Shown: positions 11,200 through 22,649 of the stretch, in pieces | How the letters are laid out: the number at the start of each line of letters is the position of its first letter | How positions within the stretch are numbered: the stretch's first letter is position 1 | Source of the DNA: Dromiciops gliroides | Lineage: Eukaryota > Chordata > Mammalia > Microbiotheria > Microbiotheriidae | NCBI RefSeq assembly: GCF_019393635.1 | Contig: NC_057864.1 | Location: forward strand, 494,882,216 to 494,946,215 | Direction: 5' to 3' | Length of the DNA stretch: 64,000 nucleotides | Notes under the pieces: model-generated | Database searches by the model: none | Seen by the model: the letters and a program-made list of their open reading frames with translations, nothing else | Told to the model about the DNA's origin: nothing | Program-made: the position numbers and the translations under genes

Positions 11200-11480
11200 G
11201 GTAGAAGAAAGCAGGAAAGCCCAGGACTAAGGGGGACATCACAGTTGTCTTTAGGGAAAAGCACACTAAATGGATTATTTGGGGCCCTCCAGACCAGAAC
11301 TCCAAGAAGTCAGTGGAGTTAACAGAGTCAGACTGTGGCCTGATATATAGAAAGCAGTTAGTGGGCTCCTGTTCCCCGGAGGTCTTTGAGCAGAGGCAGG
11401 AGGCCCACTTGTCCAGAATGTCCTAGCAGAGATTCTTGGTTGGGTCCCTCCCACCTCTGAATTTCTGTGACTCAGTGTGT
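11200..11480 (+). repeat. CR1/L3 LINE 3' end fragment
   Basis: CCCCGGAGGTCTTTGAGCAG, AGGCCCACTTGTCC and GGTCCCTCCCACCTCTGAA are in the order found at the 3' end of L3/CR1. Confidence 0.5.
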
Positions 11481-11900
11481 GAAGGAAGCATTTTTAGAGT
11501 GTATTTTTATAAGGAGACTGAAAGCTATTATTCATGAGTCCTCTGACCGACTCTATTAATAGTTTCTTTACAAGTTCCCTCATTAACGAAGCGGGGATTG
11601 GTTCAGTGCAGAGCCCTGATGGAAATCAGACATTTCACGGGCCAGGGGTTTCTGCTGGAACTCCCGGCCCCCTCTTCTCTTCCTGCCCTTTCTGTTCCCT
11701 GGAGGGGTGGAGAGGCACACAAATTCGTCCCTGTAGCTGAGCCCCGTCTTGGCCTGCTGGAGCAGGCCCAGGGAACTCTGAAAATAGGACAGCGTGTTCA
11801 CTGGATGTGGTGGGTAGGCCTACGCACTGGAACCAGGATGGAGCAAAATGCTAACAGATGTTCTCTGATGAGCCTCCTTCACCCATCCTCCTTCAGGGTA

Positions 11901-11903
<3 letters not shown>

Positions 11904-11964
<61 letters not shown>
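11904..11964 (+). repeat. (GA)n microsatellite
   Basis: About 30 uninterrupted GA dinucleotides. Frames across it give Arg-Glu or Ser-Leu runs with no coding meaning. Confidence 0.98.
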
Positions 11965-11969
<5 letters not shown>

Positions 11970-12209
11970 ATGAGGGAGCAAGGGCTTGCAATCAAGTAGA
12001 AGGTCGGCTTGGCCTGGGGCCACCTTCCAATGAGAAGCAGAGTGCTCTTTGAACATCCTGCCGAGGACAAAGCTGGTGGGGGAGGAAAGGGGGAGGAGGG
12101 GCAAGAGGGTGTTAAGACTCAGGGTTCTCATCCAGCTCATTTAGACTCCCATTCCTGACTCCATTGGGCTTTCAAGCCTCCCAGACAATATTTCTTCTCC
12201 AGGCCCTGA

Positions 12210-12560
12210 ATTGGCTACTTACTCTCTTTCTTCTAGTACTCATCCACTCACCCCATTCTCTCTTGTATTATAGCTAATTCATCTCTCCTGGAAAATTATA
12301 AGGGAAGGGATTGTGTCTTTTCTTTGGATTCCCCCTTCAGTGCCTAGGGCAGTGCGATAGCAGGTGCTTAACGTATCTCACCTGGGCTGCTCCTAAAAAT
12401 GTTGTGTATTTTCTCATCTGCATCCAGCCCCACTCGGGTCATACAAGTACTTTGAGGGCCAGGCTGTGTTGCTCTTGTCTTTGGACACCACTTAAGAAGT
12501 GCCTGCACATGCTAAGTGTTTAATAAATATTGTTAGATTGGTGAATGGATGAGTGGGCAG
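12210..12560 (+). repeat. Two L2 3' end fragments in series
   Basis: Both halves have the 'grows-with-time' L2 end: AAGGGAAGGGATTGTGTC...GTGCCTAGGGCAG...AGGTGCTTAA, then TTTGAGGGCCAGGCTGTG...AAGTGCCTGCACATGCTAAG followed by TGTTTAATAAATATTG. Confidence 0.6.
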
Positions 12561-12679
12561 ACTGGGCCATGCTGGCAATCATTTGTTCATTGCAAATCCT
12601 CAAAAAGCCATCTGTGTTAGGTCACCCTTGATCTGATCCACGGTGATGAGGACCTGCAAATCGGGCACCGTTTCAGTTC

Positions 12680-12835
12680 AGTTTGAGGATCATCTAGGCA
12701 GTGCAGTGGCTAGAGCGTTGGCCTTGAAGTTGGGAGGACCTGAGTTCAAATCTTACCTCAGACACTTACTAGCTGTGTGGCCTTGGGCAAGTCATTTAAT
12801 CCTCATTGCCCCGCAAAACAAACAAATCAACAAAC
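12680..12835 (+). mobile_element. tRNA-derived marsupial SINE (diverged copy)
   Basis: It has the SINE order: CTAGGCAGTGCAGTGGCTAG head, GACCTGAGTTCAAATC B-box-like segment, CTTACTAGCTGTGTGGCC, GGGCAAGTCATTTAATCC, CCTCATTGCCCCGC, then an A-rich tail (AACAAACAAATCAAC). No clear target-site duplication was found, in keeping with its greater divergence. Confidence 0.88.
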
Positions 12836-12849
12836 AAAATAGAAATCCA

Positions 12850-14840
12850 TGTTAAGTGCTGAGAATGCAAAGACAAAAAGGAAGCCGTACACAGGTTTGA
12901 ATTCTACTGAGTAAAGGGAGATATTAGACCAAAATGCAAATGAATTTTGTAGTGTGTTTGTGGGTGAGGTGAGGGTGTATGGGAAGGACACCTCAGAGGC
13001 TCCGAGTCTGGGGGCCAGAAGGGTGGTGGTGTTGCTGCTACTGAAAGTGGGTGGGTGGGAGGGAGACTGGGCTTCGAGGCACAACCCTGGAGTTCTTCCA
13101 TGTGAAGTTTTAATTCAGGGCAATCCACTTCATCTCTGGGTCCAGGGCCAGAGTTCTTTGCCCCTGATCATGCTTATCTAGTTAGGATGGAACTGTTTCC
13201 TGCCTTGCATCAGGGGTGAGGAGGAAGGCCTTCCCTTTTCAGCATCGAGCAAATGCCTCCTCTCTGTTGCCCGGCCTATTTGTCCTGGGATGGAGAGAAA
13301 ACGGGACATGATGAAAAGATCTATTTTCTCTTCTGTTTCTTGGCAGGGAGGGAGCCCTTCCTCTCCTTCATATGGGCATCCAAGGGCCCCTTGGAGACTG
13401 GAGCTGCCTGGGGGGAGCCAGCTGAGACAACGGGCCAGGACTGAAGGGGAGTGTGGCTTGTGATGCCCTCCCAGCTGGTCCTTTTCCCAGATTTGGGGTG
13501 GTCCCCTTCTTTCTTCCCAGATCCCATTGAGGAGAAAACCCCACCCATCTACAGCTTGCTTACCCGCCATCTTTGGAGACTGCCCTGCTGTTTCCAGGGA
13601 CAAAGACAGGCGTTCCCATTCCTCTGCCTCATCCCTTCCTTGCCATTCAGTAATGATGATCTGGAGGGGTGGTGGTATTTGAGGACAGGCTTCTCTTAGC
13701 TGGAGGAAATAGCAGCATCCCATTGACACCATGCCCGCTTCAGACGTTGGCAGGGTGGAGATTTGCTTGAAGCCACAGTTTCCAGAGACCCTGCAGCTAG
13801 GGAGACTTTGCCCTCATCTTCCCCTTCATCGGGAGGTCTCATCTTGAGCATGAGGGTGGGGTGCAGCCTATTTTTGATGCTATTCAGACTCTGAAGCCTC
13901 TAAAGTCATGGCCAAACTTGAATCTTTGTTCATCTTACATTTATAACAGGGCTTAGGGCATGAAGAGAAACAAAGTGGGCTTAACTACCCCTAAAAAAAG
14001 AACCTAGCAAATTGTAGACACTGAACAGAAGTCACACAGTTTAGGAAAAAGATAAGATTATTGACCATTTATTGGGAGGCTGTGGATTCATTTCCTTAAG
14101 CCCCATGTGGGTGCCCAGGCTGATGACCTTAATAGTGTTTATGAGTTTACAAAATATGGGGAAGTTTGGAATTTGGGGACGAAAAGCAAAGACCCTGGGG
14201 CTGTTTTTGTCTCGCCCACATCTCACTGCTCCTTCCCTGTAGACAGAGCACTGAGGAGGAGCCCTCACAGGCTGGGAGACAGTTTCTTGGTGGGTGTGAT
14301 CAGCTTCTGTGTCCAAATGCTAGGAAGGCCATGAGGGCCCTGTGGCAGCCATGCTTCTCTTGGAAAATCTCTTTCAGCCAAAGCTGTTGACTTCTTGGCT
14401 CAGCCTCTGGTTGCTTTTGACCACGAGGGGATGGGCTCTTTGGCTGGGCACTCATGAAACAAAGAAAACATACAAATACGAAACAATCTCCATCCCCTTC
14501 TATAGTGGCAGAGGCACAAGAGATGGAGGAAGAGGAGACTCACAAAGATTTTGGACCCCCACTAAACATTCATTTAATTGCTGATCCACTAAATGTGTGA
14601 TCTCTGTCTTCATGGAAGAACCAGGCAAGAATGTCACAGGATAAAAATCCATGGGTGGGTTGTGAACTGCCACAGTGGATGAAGCACTCATATGGGTGAA
14701 GTTCAACTCAAACTAACATGGATTAATTAAGTGCCCATTATGTGAAAAGTCCAATCACCTGGAGAGATAAATGGGAAAAGGGACTTCAAGATTTCTCATG
14801 CATCAGTGACAGGGAAGCCACAGCAAAGAGGCCATAGCAT
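12850..14840. other. Non-coding stretch, no gene recognised
   Basis: Mixed composition, with several open frames (for example 13178-13732 minus) but no recognisable domains. The part near 14560-14840 may be 5' flank or a further decayed part of the RTE-like element that follows. Confidence 0.45.
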
Positions 14841-14849
14841 CCCAGCTTA

Positions 14850-15530
14850 CAATGTCTTGACTAAAGAGGTGGAGTTGGCCCTAAAGAAAACAAAAATGGG
14901 AAAAGCCCTATGGCCAGATAAAAATCTGGGGACACAAATGTGAAGAAAGCAAGATTCTCTGGGGCTTCTTGTTGACCCCAAGAAGGTCTGAGCTACATGC
15001 GGGCAAGACAGTCTTAAGGGCAATGATGATTCCGTTTTCAAGATGTCTGAAAGAGGGGAAGATACCAAACCACTGGACAAAATCATGGCATCATCACTAC
15101 CCAAAAAGCTAAGCCCCAAACCCCATGAGTTCCTTTTCTCTACAAAATCTCAATGGGAAGAGTCTACAATGCATCCTGGAAGATGGCGGGGATAGGCTTT
15201 TGAAAGCGATATTCTATAGCAGACTCTCCATTTACATTCACACAATTGACAGAAGAAGGCAGAGAATAAAAGCCAGTTAGTCCAAAGCCCACACCAGGAA
15301 CTGTACTTAGTACTGGAGAAACAGATGGGAAAAGGAAATCCCGATTCCATTGGGCTTATTGCTTGCGGTTGATTTTTTAAAAAAATAGATCCCGCTGAGA
15401 AAAATGCTGCCTTAAAGATGTTTCTCCAACAGGGTGTGTCCAATGCGCATGTCAACATGATGCAGGATTCTTTGAAGTATGTAATGAGGGAGGACTTTGT
15501 TCAGTGGCTCCCAATTGGCTCCCAATGATC
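14850..15530 (+). mobile_element. RTE-type LINE fragment, reverse-transcriptase region, degenerate
   Basis: Translation with frame shifts shows the RTE/BovB order: an E-V-E-x-A-x-K-x-x-K-x-G-K-A segment near 14865-14920, then a segment like 'KGKIPNHW' near 15045-15080, and near 15390-15470 a DPAEKNAALKMFLQQGVSNA stretch resembling the 'VE.NA.L.AL..QGV' block of RTE reverse transcriptases. Stops and frameshifts interrupt it, so it cannot encode a working enzyme. The assignment is from family patterns. Confidence 0.6.
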
Positions 15531-15869
15531 AATTTTCCTCTGTTGACTTTTTATGACCAGAAGTTGCAGATGAGGTATGATTATAACCTGGTGGAAGGCT
15601 TTCCTCAATGGGATGAAATGTAATAGTTAGGAATGTCTTCTGCTCAAGTTAGAAAAGAACTCCTTTCCCTTACTTAGCATGAGATTAAATGGATGTTTGC
15701 CTGAAAAGGGTCTGGGTTCCTAGTGGACTCTAAGATCAAGAAGTCAGCCAAAAAAAGTCATCAGTTCTTGAGCTGCCCTTAGGGAGGTTCTGTGTCCCAG
15801 ACTACATAGGTGTTGTTTCCCTGTTCTCTTCCCTGGCCAGATCACATTCGGAGCTTTGGGTTCTATTCT

Positions 15870-16015
15870 TGGGTCACAGACTATAAAGGACAATGATTGG
15901 ATGCAGAGAAGGGTGACCAGGGTGGCAAAGGTTGGGTCAAGGGAATTTGGAGGGTTAGCTTAGAGAAAAGAAGATTCCAGTGGTCCCCAATGGCTGTACC
16001 TATAATGTCTGTAAT
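15870..16015 (+). repeat. CR1/L3 LINE fragment
   Basis: ATGCAGAGAAGGGTGACCAG, then GGTTAGCTTAGAGAAAAGAAG match the conserved 'glycine-rich' 3' portion of CR1/L3. Confidence 0.5.
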
Positions 16016-16019
16016 GTCC

Positions 16020-16985
16020 TTCAACAGAAGTTAGACTCTACCTGGTCTACCTGAACCTAAATGTTTGTACCAGCCCACAGCTCCACCAACAATGCATCAG
16101 TTTGCCTATTTTCCTACAACTCTTCCAACATTTACTATCACCATTTTCTCTCAACTTTGTCAATTTTCAGGGTGTGAGGTGAAACCTCAGGATTATTTTG
16201 ATGTGAATTTTTCTTGTTATTAGTGATTTGGAGCATCTTTAATGTGGCTATTAATTCTTTACAATTATTTTTTTAAGAACTGTTTGTTCATGTTCTTTGA
16301 CCACTTCTTTTGGGGAATGGCAATTGGTCTTAAGCATATTTGTTAATTTTATATATATATGGTAAGAATTTGGTATGAACCAAATTATCAGATTGATTTG
16401 ATAGAAAGATTGCTCTCCCTATTCGTCTGTTTCTTTTCTTATTCTAGATGTATTTTGTTTGTGCAGAAACTGAAGTTTCATGTAATCAAAGTTATCTATT
16501 TTTTCTTTTATAATTATTTCTATCTTTTGGTTAAGAATACACCTCCTACCCATGGAAGTAAGGTATATGACCTATTTTTCTACTTTTTTATACTATGATC
16601 TTTGATATTTCGGTCACATATGCATTTAGAATACATTGTGGAGTGTGGTGTAACATGTTAATTTAAGCCAAATTTCTGCCAGACTGCTTTCCAGTTTTTC
16701 CAGCAGTTTTTTTTTAACCAAATAGGGAATTCTTTTTTAAGCAAATTTTGGTTTCCATTTTATTGACCATTAGGTTATTGAGTTTCATTGTCTCAGATTT
16801 TCTTTTGTCTCGTCTGTTCCATTGACCTACCTCTCTATTTTTTAAACCAATACCAGATGATTTTGATTATTGCTATTTTCTTCCTGGGGCTGTCATAAAC
16901 TATAATTAGGGTTATTATAAGCATGTCTTATGTGATCAGAAATTGTTCCCAATTTGGAATATGGTTTAATAAATAAAATATACAT
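16020..16985 (-). mobile_element. L1 LINE fragment (ORF2 C-terminal region), minus strand
   Basis: The plus strand shows the well-known antisense L1 ORF2 landmarks in order: CCACCAACAATGCATCAG, TTAGTGATTTGGAGCATC, TGTTCATGTTCTTTGACCAC, TGTTTGTGCAGAAACTG, AATCAAAGTTATCTATTTTT, TTTCCAGTTTTTCCAGCAG, TTCCATTGACCTACC. The L1 coding strand is therefore minus. Many indels and stops show it is dead. Confidence 0.8.
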
Positions 16986-16989
16986 AGGA

Positions 16990-17925
16990 ATTCATCTTTC
17001 TCCAATTCTAAAAGTACAGGCAAGGGACATGTGTGCACTTCACAAGAGCCAGCATCCTGATGAGGCTGGGGCCCCCTCCCTGTGCAGATCATAGCCCCAC
17101 TATGCCCCCAGAAATGGTTTCATGAGGTGTTGGATTCATTGGTGGGGGTGGGGTTAGCCTCTTGAGAATTTGGATTTTGACCAGTCCTCTAGGCTCAAGT
17201 TCCTCACCTTGTGCTCTGCTGGAAGACATGTCAAGAAGTAAAGTTTACATCCATTCCCCAGTGATGTGCCAAGGAGGATTAGAGATGAGGAGAAAAGGGA
17301 CAGTGCTGGACTGCTCCAGCATTTGATCTAAGGAGCCCAGCAAGAGGCCAATACCCAGAGTATTAACAATTGAGCTATAGGACAGGGCAATTGAACACAA
17401 CCCCTGAGGCACAGATGCCAAGGGGGCTGAAGGACTTGGTAGTTTCATCATCCTGGCTTGAAACAAATCTGTCCTCTATGTAGTTTTCCAGGGCTGCTCC
17501 TAAATTTCTCAATAAACAAAAGCAAGCTGTTTGCTTGCACATACAGGGTGCCTTGACCCGCTTAGATATACAAGCACAGGATTGCTGGGCTGCCCCGTCT
17601 GCATCAACCCTAGATGAGAGAAGTCAGAGGAGGAAATCAAGGGTGGAGATGAGCATTCTGGTCCTTCATAGTCATGCTGAACCAGTTAGCTGGGAATCGT
17701 TGTCTTTGGGTATTTGGCCAGCTGTCACAAGCTGAGGGACTAGCTTTGTTCGGCTTGGCCTGTAGGAGGCAGAATTATGAGCAAGGTGGGGCTCCCTTCC
17801 CCCAAAGAAGAAGGCCTCCTGGTAGGGTTCACAGATTGAAGCCTCAAAATCCATTTCCTAGTAAAGATGTCCCATGTATTATGGGCTTCCTAGGGAGGTA
17901 GTGGGTGCCTCACCACAGGACTTCT
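16990..17925. other. Non-coding stretch, no feature recognised
   Basis: No repeat family or exon could be named with confidence. The 73-residue minus frame at 17245-17466 has no recognisable domain. Confidence 0.45.
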
Positions 17926-17929
17926 TGGG

Positions 17930-18050
17930 GTCATAGACTTAGAATTGCATGAGACTTTAGAGGTCATCAGGTTCAATTTACATATGAGGAAACTGAGGCC
18001 TATTTATCCATCCAGCATCATGCATGTAGTATGTGGGAGACCCTACACCC
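17930..18050 (-). repeat. MIR/THER1-like SINE fragment, antisense
   Basis: TAGAGGTCATCAGGTTCAAT, then ACATATGAGGAAACTGAGGCC match the reverse of the MIR/THER core. Confidence 0.55.
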
Positions 18051-18699
18051 TCTTTCTTGAGACCCATTGTTTTTCCTACCCATCCACATTCCATGTAAAG
18101 GCTGGATGGCCACTGTTTGGGGTGGCATGTGGTTGGTTCTGATTCAGGTCTGGGTTAGGACCGGCCCGGACTTTTTGACCTTTTTCTATCCTGGATTCCC
18201 TGGGCAGTCAAGTTGGTGAAGCCTCTGGAATCATGAGCTAAAATCCATAAAATCCATGGCCAAGAAAGCCAAGAATATTGAAACACACTGAGTGAGAGAT
18301 TACAAAACCAGTTCCGCAGACCTCACGTCTTTAAAGGTCCCAATGAGGCATGAGGCTCTGAGGTTTTGCCTTGATTTTTAATTAGTTCCCTCCTCTGTGT
18401 GTCTCTTGTCTCTCCAGGGAGTTTGGGAAGAGTGGCTCATGTCTCTTTGATGCCCCGGTCGTGGGCACTCAGGAAACACTCCCTCATGGGTTCTTCAGGT
18501 TTCTGAGCCCCCAGCATGGAATCATCTGGCAATGGAAGGTCCTGATGCCTCTGAGGAAGGAGTGAGTTCTCTCTTTGACATGTGTACTAAATACCCAATG
18601 GGAGAACCAAAGCCGTGGGCACTGGAGAAGTTCAGAGCTTGACAGACTCCGAGTGACGTGATTGGGAAGATGGCAGAGGACTCATCTTCAAGCTGCTTC

Positions 18700-18775
18700 A
18701 GAGTTGTTTTCAGTGCTTGCCATGGTGCCTGGGACATAGTAGGCCCCAATAAATGTTGATGGATTGATTCTTGAT
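18700..18775 (+). repeat. L2/MIR-type 3' end
   Basis: GGTGCCTGGGACATAGTAGG followed by CAATAAATGTTGATGGATTG is the typical L2 terminus. Confidence 0.6.
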
Positions 18776-18777
18776 AG

Positions 18778-18905
18778 GTTAATTTTTCACCAAACCTCTC
18801 TGGTAGTAATGGACATGCTTGCTTTACCCCTGACTTTATTAAAAGAGCATCTAGCTTGTCTCCATTACAGATAATGCTGGTAATAAGTATTAGATAGACA
18901 AAAAC
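18778..18905 (-). mobile_element. Short L1 ORF2 reverse-transcriptase fragment, minus strand
   Basis: The plus strand (GGACATGCTTGCTTTACCCC, TGACTTTATTAAAAGAGCAT, CTTGTCTCCATTACAGATAA) matches the antisense of the L1 reverse-transcriptase segment that precedes the 'FADD' block. Confidence 0.7.
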
Positions 18906-19199
18906 GATGTACAGTCAGGAGCTCCTGACACTCAACTGACCCATGGAGAGTCAGGCTCAATTTGTTTCCCTTTAAATTTGTTTATCATTTATTTTTAATA
19001 TTCTAATTTTTTAAACTTTAAGTTTCAAATTCTTTCCCTCCCTCCCTCACCCCCTGAGAAGGCAGGCCGGCCTCCCCCCTCCCCCAACTTATGGTCAAAA
19101 CCAACAGCAACAAGAACAAAAAAACAAACCTCACAACTTCTTCCAGGTAACAGAGAGGACTTGATCTCAGTCCTAGATTTATCCTCTGGATGGCAAACT

Positions 19200-19445
19200 T
19201 TCCACACGACCCCTTTTGGATATTTGAAGACAGGTAAAATGGTGCTCCTTTTCCCTGGACTTCTCTAGGCTGAGCATCTCCAACTGCTTCAATTATTTCT
19301 CATGCTCCGTGGTCTCCAGACCCCTCACAGCTTGGTCCCCCTCTGCAGCATTTGTTCTGATTGGTCCACATTCCTCTAAGAACCTGGCACCTGGAATTGA
19401 ACCCAGTCCTCCTGCCAGGGCCTGACTAGCACTGACCACAGTGGC
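19200..19445. repeat. CR1/L3-related LINE fragment
   Basis: CTAGGCTGAGCATCTCCAAC, TTTCTCATGCTCCGTGGTCT, then an AACCTGGCACCTGGAATTGA segment follow the antisense CR1/L3 order. Orientation was not determined firmly. Confidence 0.5.
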
Positions 19446-19779
19446 CGTATAGTTTCTCTTGATTTGGATGCTTTTGTTGGTGAACCCTGTGACTGAGCCG
19501 ACTGCATTGGGCGCTGCCTTATTCCCCTCCCTGCTGGATCTTATTAAGCTTGAAGCCAAATCACCTTAAGGACCTCCTCACCCAGCTCCCCATGCAAAGG
19601 CTATGGAGGTCTCTCCCATTCTGGATTCTCATGATTTCTTAACTCTTACTTTTGTTCTCCAATAAACAGACTGGGCGTCCTCCCAGCTGGGTGTCGCTCC
19701 CAAATTTGAGAAGCTAGCCTAGCCAGTCTTTGTTCAAATGAATGATCCAAGGCCTTGTGGCACCATAGTAAGATGATGA

Positions 19780-19925
19780 TGGGGATCAGATATCACCCTG
19801 TCTCAGTGCTCCATGTGTGAAAGTCCCTTCATCTCTCTGGGACCCAAACCCACACCTATCAAATGAGGGGTTTAAGGCAAGAGGGCCTCTAAGATCCTTC
19901 TCAGTTTTAAGTCTCTGATGCTGTG
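19780..19925 (+). repeat. MIR remnant
   Basis: CCTTCATCTCTCTGGGACCC, ATCAAATGAGGGGTTTAAGG and TAAGATCCTTCTCAGTTTTA follow the MIR 3' half. Confidence 0.55.
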
Positions 19926-20059
19926 AAGACCAACACATATGCAAGAGCAGAGCCCCGGGACCCGCCTTGGAAACCTTCCCACCAATCCATTAAACTGGGC
20001 TCTTAGATTGAGAACCCCAGCTGAGATTCAGAGCCCACAGAGGGAACCCTGCCACTGCC

Positions 20060-20355
20060 CTTGCTGCACACAGATCCCCTCTTTTCCCCTCTTGCTCATG
20101 AATAGTCATCACATTAATACCCTCATTGCTACTGGAAGGGATTGGATCATCGGCTGTTCTCTGACTCCACTCACCCTCCTCCTGCCTGGGCGTGGCCACC
20201 TGCCCCCCATGATGTATGGGGTCCCCCATTCAAGCATAAGCTCTTTGCCTGCATGGGCTGTTTTCACTTTTGTCTGTTTCCTCAGTACCTAACAGAGCCT
20301 GGCAGCAGTAGGTGCTTAATAAATGCTCATCAATTATTGATTGATCCATCGATTG
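20060..20355 (+). repeat. L2 LINE 3' end fragment
   Basis: It contains CATAAGCTCTTTGCCTGCAT, CTGTTTCCTCAGTACCTAAC, then GGCAGCAGTAGGTGCTTAAT followed by AAATGCT, and ends in a short ATTGATTGATC tandem run. Confidence 0.65.
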
Positions 20356-20443
20356 ATTGATTGCCTCGGGCCAGAATAGTGGGCTTTGAGTGAGCCAGAA
20401 GAAACAAACATCCGCCCAATGAGTGCAGAGAATGGATGGGCAT

Positions 20444-20546
20444 AAAGCAATTTCTTTTCTTTTTTTGTGGGGCAATGAGGGTTTAGTGACTTGCCCAGGG
20501 TCACACAGCTAGTATGTTTCCAGTGTCTGAGCACAAAGCAATTTCT
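20444..20546 (-). mobile_element. 5'-truncated marsupial SINE with 12-bp target-site duplication
   Basis: On the minus strand only the 3' half of the SINE remains (CTGTGTGACCCTGGGCAAG, ...CTCATTGCCCCAC, A tail). Flanks AAAGCAATTTCT occur at 20444-20455 and 20535-20546 and are identical. Truncation plus duplication is what incomplete target-primed reverse transcription leaves. Confidence 0.88.
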
Positions 20547-20917
20547 AACGAGATCTCAATGTCCACCTGCTCCTCACCCTTCCAGGATGAACTCTGCTCA
20601 ATGAAGGAAACCACAAAATCAGCAGCATCGCTGGGTTCCCAGCCAATGCCTCAGAGCCTTCCCTGGTATTTCCTCCTCTTGGACTTGGAAAGCAGGTGGG
20701 CACAAAGTTCTCCTCGGATCTCTCAGTGCTTGGAGGGTACTGAGTCAGCCTGATGGCCTGTCTGCCAGGTCCGTTCTGCCCCACCAGGCCTCTCTCCCTG
20801 CGGCCTGGTGCAGGGGGATCCCAATGGGCAGGGCCTCCCAGGGGTCATTCTCCCTCTCCTGAGTTGTACATCCTTCAGTGACTGCATGGACTCAGCAGCC
20901 GTGCTTCCCAATTAATC

Positions 20918-21133
20918 TGGGGATTCCAGGGCCCCCCTCTTCCCCCAGCCAGGACTCCTGGGCCCCCCTCCTCCCCCGGCCAGGACTCCTGGGCCCCCCT
21001 CCTCCCCCAGCCAGGACTCCTGGGCCCCCCTCCTCCCCCGGCCAGGACTCCTGGGCCCCCCTCCTCCCCCGGCCAGGACTCCTGGGCCCCCCTCCTCCCC
21101 CGGCCAGGACTCCAGGGCCCCCCTCCTCCCCCG
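20918..21133 (+). repeat. 31-bp minisatellite, about 7 copies
   Basis: The unit is CCAGGACTCCTGGGCCCCCC plus TCCTCCCCCGG. CCAGGACTCC recurs exactly 31 bp apart at 20949, 20980, 21011, 21042, 21073 and 21104, with a degenerate leading copy. Because 31 is not a multiple of 3 and the unit has no stop, all frames stay open. This creates the window's longest frame (20892-21722 minus, 276 residues), a Gly/Pro-rich artefact. Confidence 0.97.
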
Positions 21134-21429
21134 GCCCAGCTCTGGTTTCCCTCCTCCATGCTCCCATCTGCTCTCTGGCCCGTCCTGTCACGTTGTATGA
21201 AGTCAAGGCTGGCTCTGGTTGCGGAGTTTGGCTCAGTCTGGTCCCAGGCAGGAAGTTGGGGCCTGGAATTTGGTACAAGTCTGATTCAGTCCTCTTGATT
21301 AGTGGAGATAACCCTCCAGACTTTACCCTCATATGAAAGGTCAAGGGAGGAAGGGCCGCTGCCCTCAGCCTGGGCTTCTGGGGGGTGGAAGCTGACAGGA
21401 ATTGGGAGGCCAGATAAACCAAGGGGAGG

Positions 21430-21640
21430 ATGGGACTGAGGGATGGGCTAGTGGAGAGAGGGCTCAGCCTGGGCCTAAAAGACCGAGGTCTGAGCCGAGT
21501 CTCTGCCGTGTGCTCCCTGTGGTGTCTCGAGCAAATTCCTCGCCTTTCTCTGTAGAATGATAGGGTTGGCCTGAAGAAGCCCAAGGCCCCTTTCTGATCT
21601 CTGCTCAAAGTCCCCTCGTCTCCCTGGATTCGGGGCGATT
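21430..21640 (+). repeat. MIR remnant
   Basis: GAGCAAATTCCTCGCCTTTC, TCTGTAGAATGATAGGGTTG, then GGCCCCTTTCTGATCTCTG follow the MIR order. Confidence 0.5.
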
Positions 21641-21799
21641 GTCTGGGATGGAATGGGGGGTTCCTGACTCCTGGAGGGCAGCACGGCCCAGGCTGGCTGG
21701 TCCACATGAGCCAAGGGCTCACCTGGGTAGGGGGATCTTTCAGGGTGAGAAGGCTGCAGGGCCCCTGGGGCCACAGCCAGAACTGCCTGGCTTTCCTCT

Positions 21800-21925
21800 G
21801 GCTGGAGAGGTGGAGGGCCTCAGTTTCAATCTGGGCTCTGTTGTTTAGTACCTGTGTGACCTTGGGTAAGTCATGTTCCCTCCTGGGGCCTCAGCTCCTC
21901 CTTTTCAAAAAAAGGGGTTTGGATT
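21800..21925 (+). repeat. MIR remnant
   Basis: CTCAGTTTCAATCTGGGCTC, TACCTGTGTGACCTTGGGTA, AGTCATGTTCCCTCC form a clear MIR core. Confidence 0.7.
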
Positions 21926-22399
21926 CAAGCCATCCATCAGTGAGGAAAGCCTCTTTACCCACAGCTCTTCAGGCATGGGGGCTGTCCTGGGCAGATGCCC
22001 ATAAGCAAAGTGAGTCCAAGAAGACAGAGCCCGGAAGCTCTCCTGTGTCAGAGCAGAGATTTGTAGCATCTCAAAGACCATTTCTTGCAGCGGACTCTGA
22101 GCTGATGAATGGACCAGGCACAATCAACCAGGAGAACTGGGAGAATCCGGGGCTCCTTGCCAGCAGACGGGTGGGCCTGAGCTCAGCCCCTGCCAGGCAC
22201 TAGGGCACATCTTTTTCATGGGGCAATGGGATCATTATTGGAAGCTCTCCCAATTGTGCCGCTGGCCCCCGGGAGGAAGCCAGTGGTGTCCAAGGCATCC
22301 TGACGCTTCCATCGCCCACAGTTGGGCAGCATGACCAGCAACCTTCTCACCTGCGGTCCCTTCCTCCCAGAAGCTACGCTTTTATGAAAGTGTCCACAT

Positions 22400-22640
22400 C
22401 AGTCAGGACCACTCGCTCTCCCAGCTCTCTGACTGGGCTCCTCTCTCTGGGCCCTGGCACTTTCCCTCCCTCCCACTGTCCACCTTTAGCCTCCACTTTT
22501 TAGCTCTCTTTCTTATGTTGTCTTCCCCTGTTGGAGTGTAAGCTCTGGGGCAGGGGCTGTCTTTCTTTTTGCTTCTAACTGTAGTTCCATGCTTAGCAAA
22601 GTGCCTGCACATTGTCAGCACTTAAGAAACATTTGCTGAC
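22400..22640 (+). repeat. L2 LINE 3' end fragment
   Basis: TTGGAGTGTAAGCTCTGGGG, CAGGGGCTGTCTTTC, CTTAGCAAAGTGCCTGCACA, CTTAAGAAACATTTGCTGA form an intact L2 terminus. Confidence 0.75.
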
Positions 22641-22649
22641 CGATGGGAC

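Noticed and set aside
16359..16598. Phe/Tyr-rich 79-residue frame
   Set aside because: Antisense of the L1 ORF2 fragment.
20892..21722. 276-residue minus-strand frame, Gly-rich and superficially collagen-like, near where COL6A1 might be expected
   Set aside because: It is made by the stop-free 31-bp minisatellite. The repeat period is 31 residues with no Gly-X-Y regularity, and the non-repeat part has no domain.
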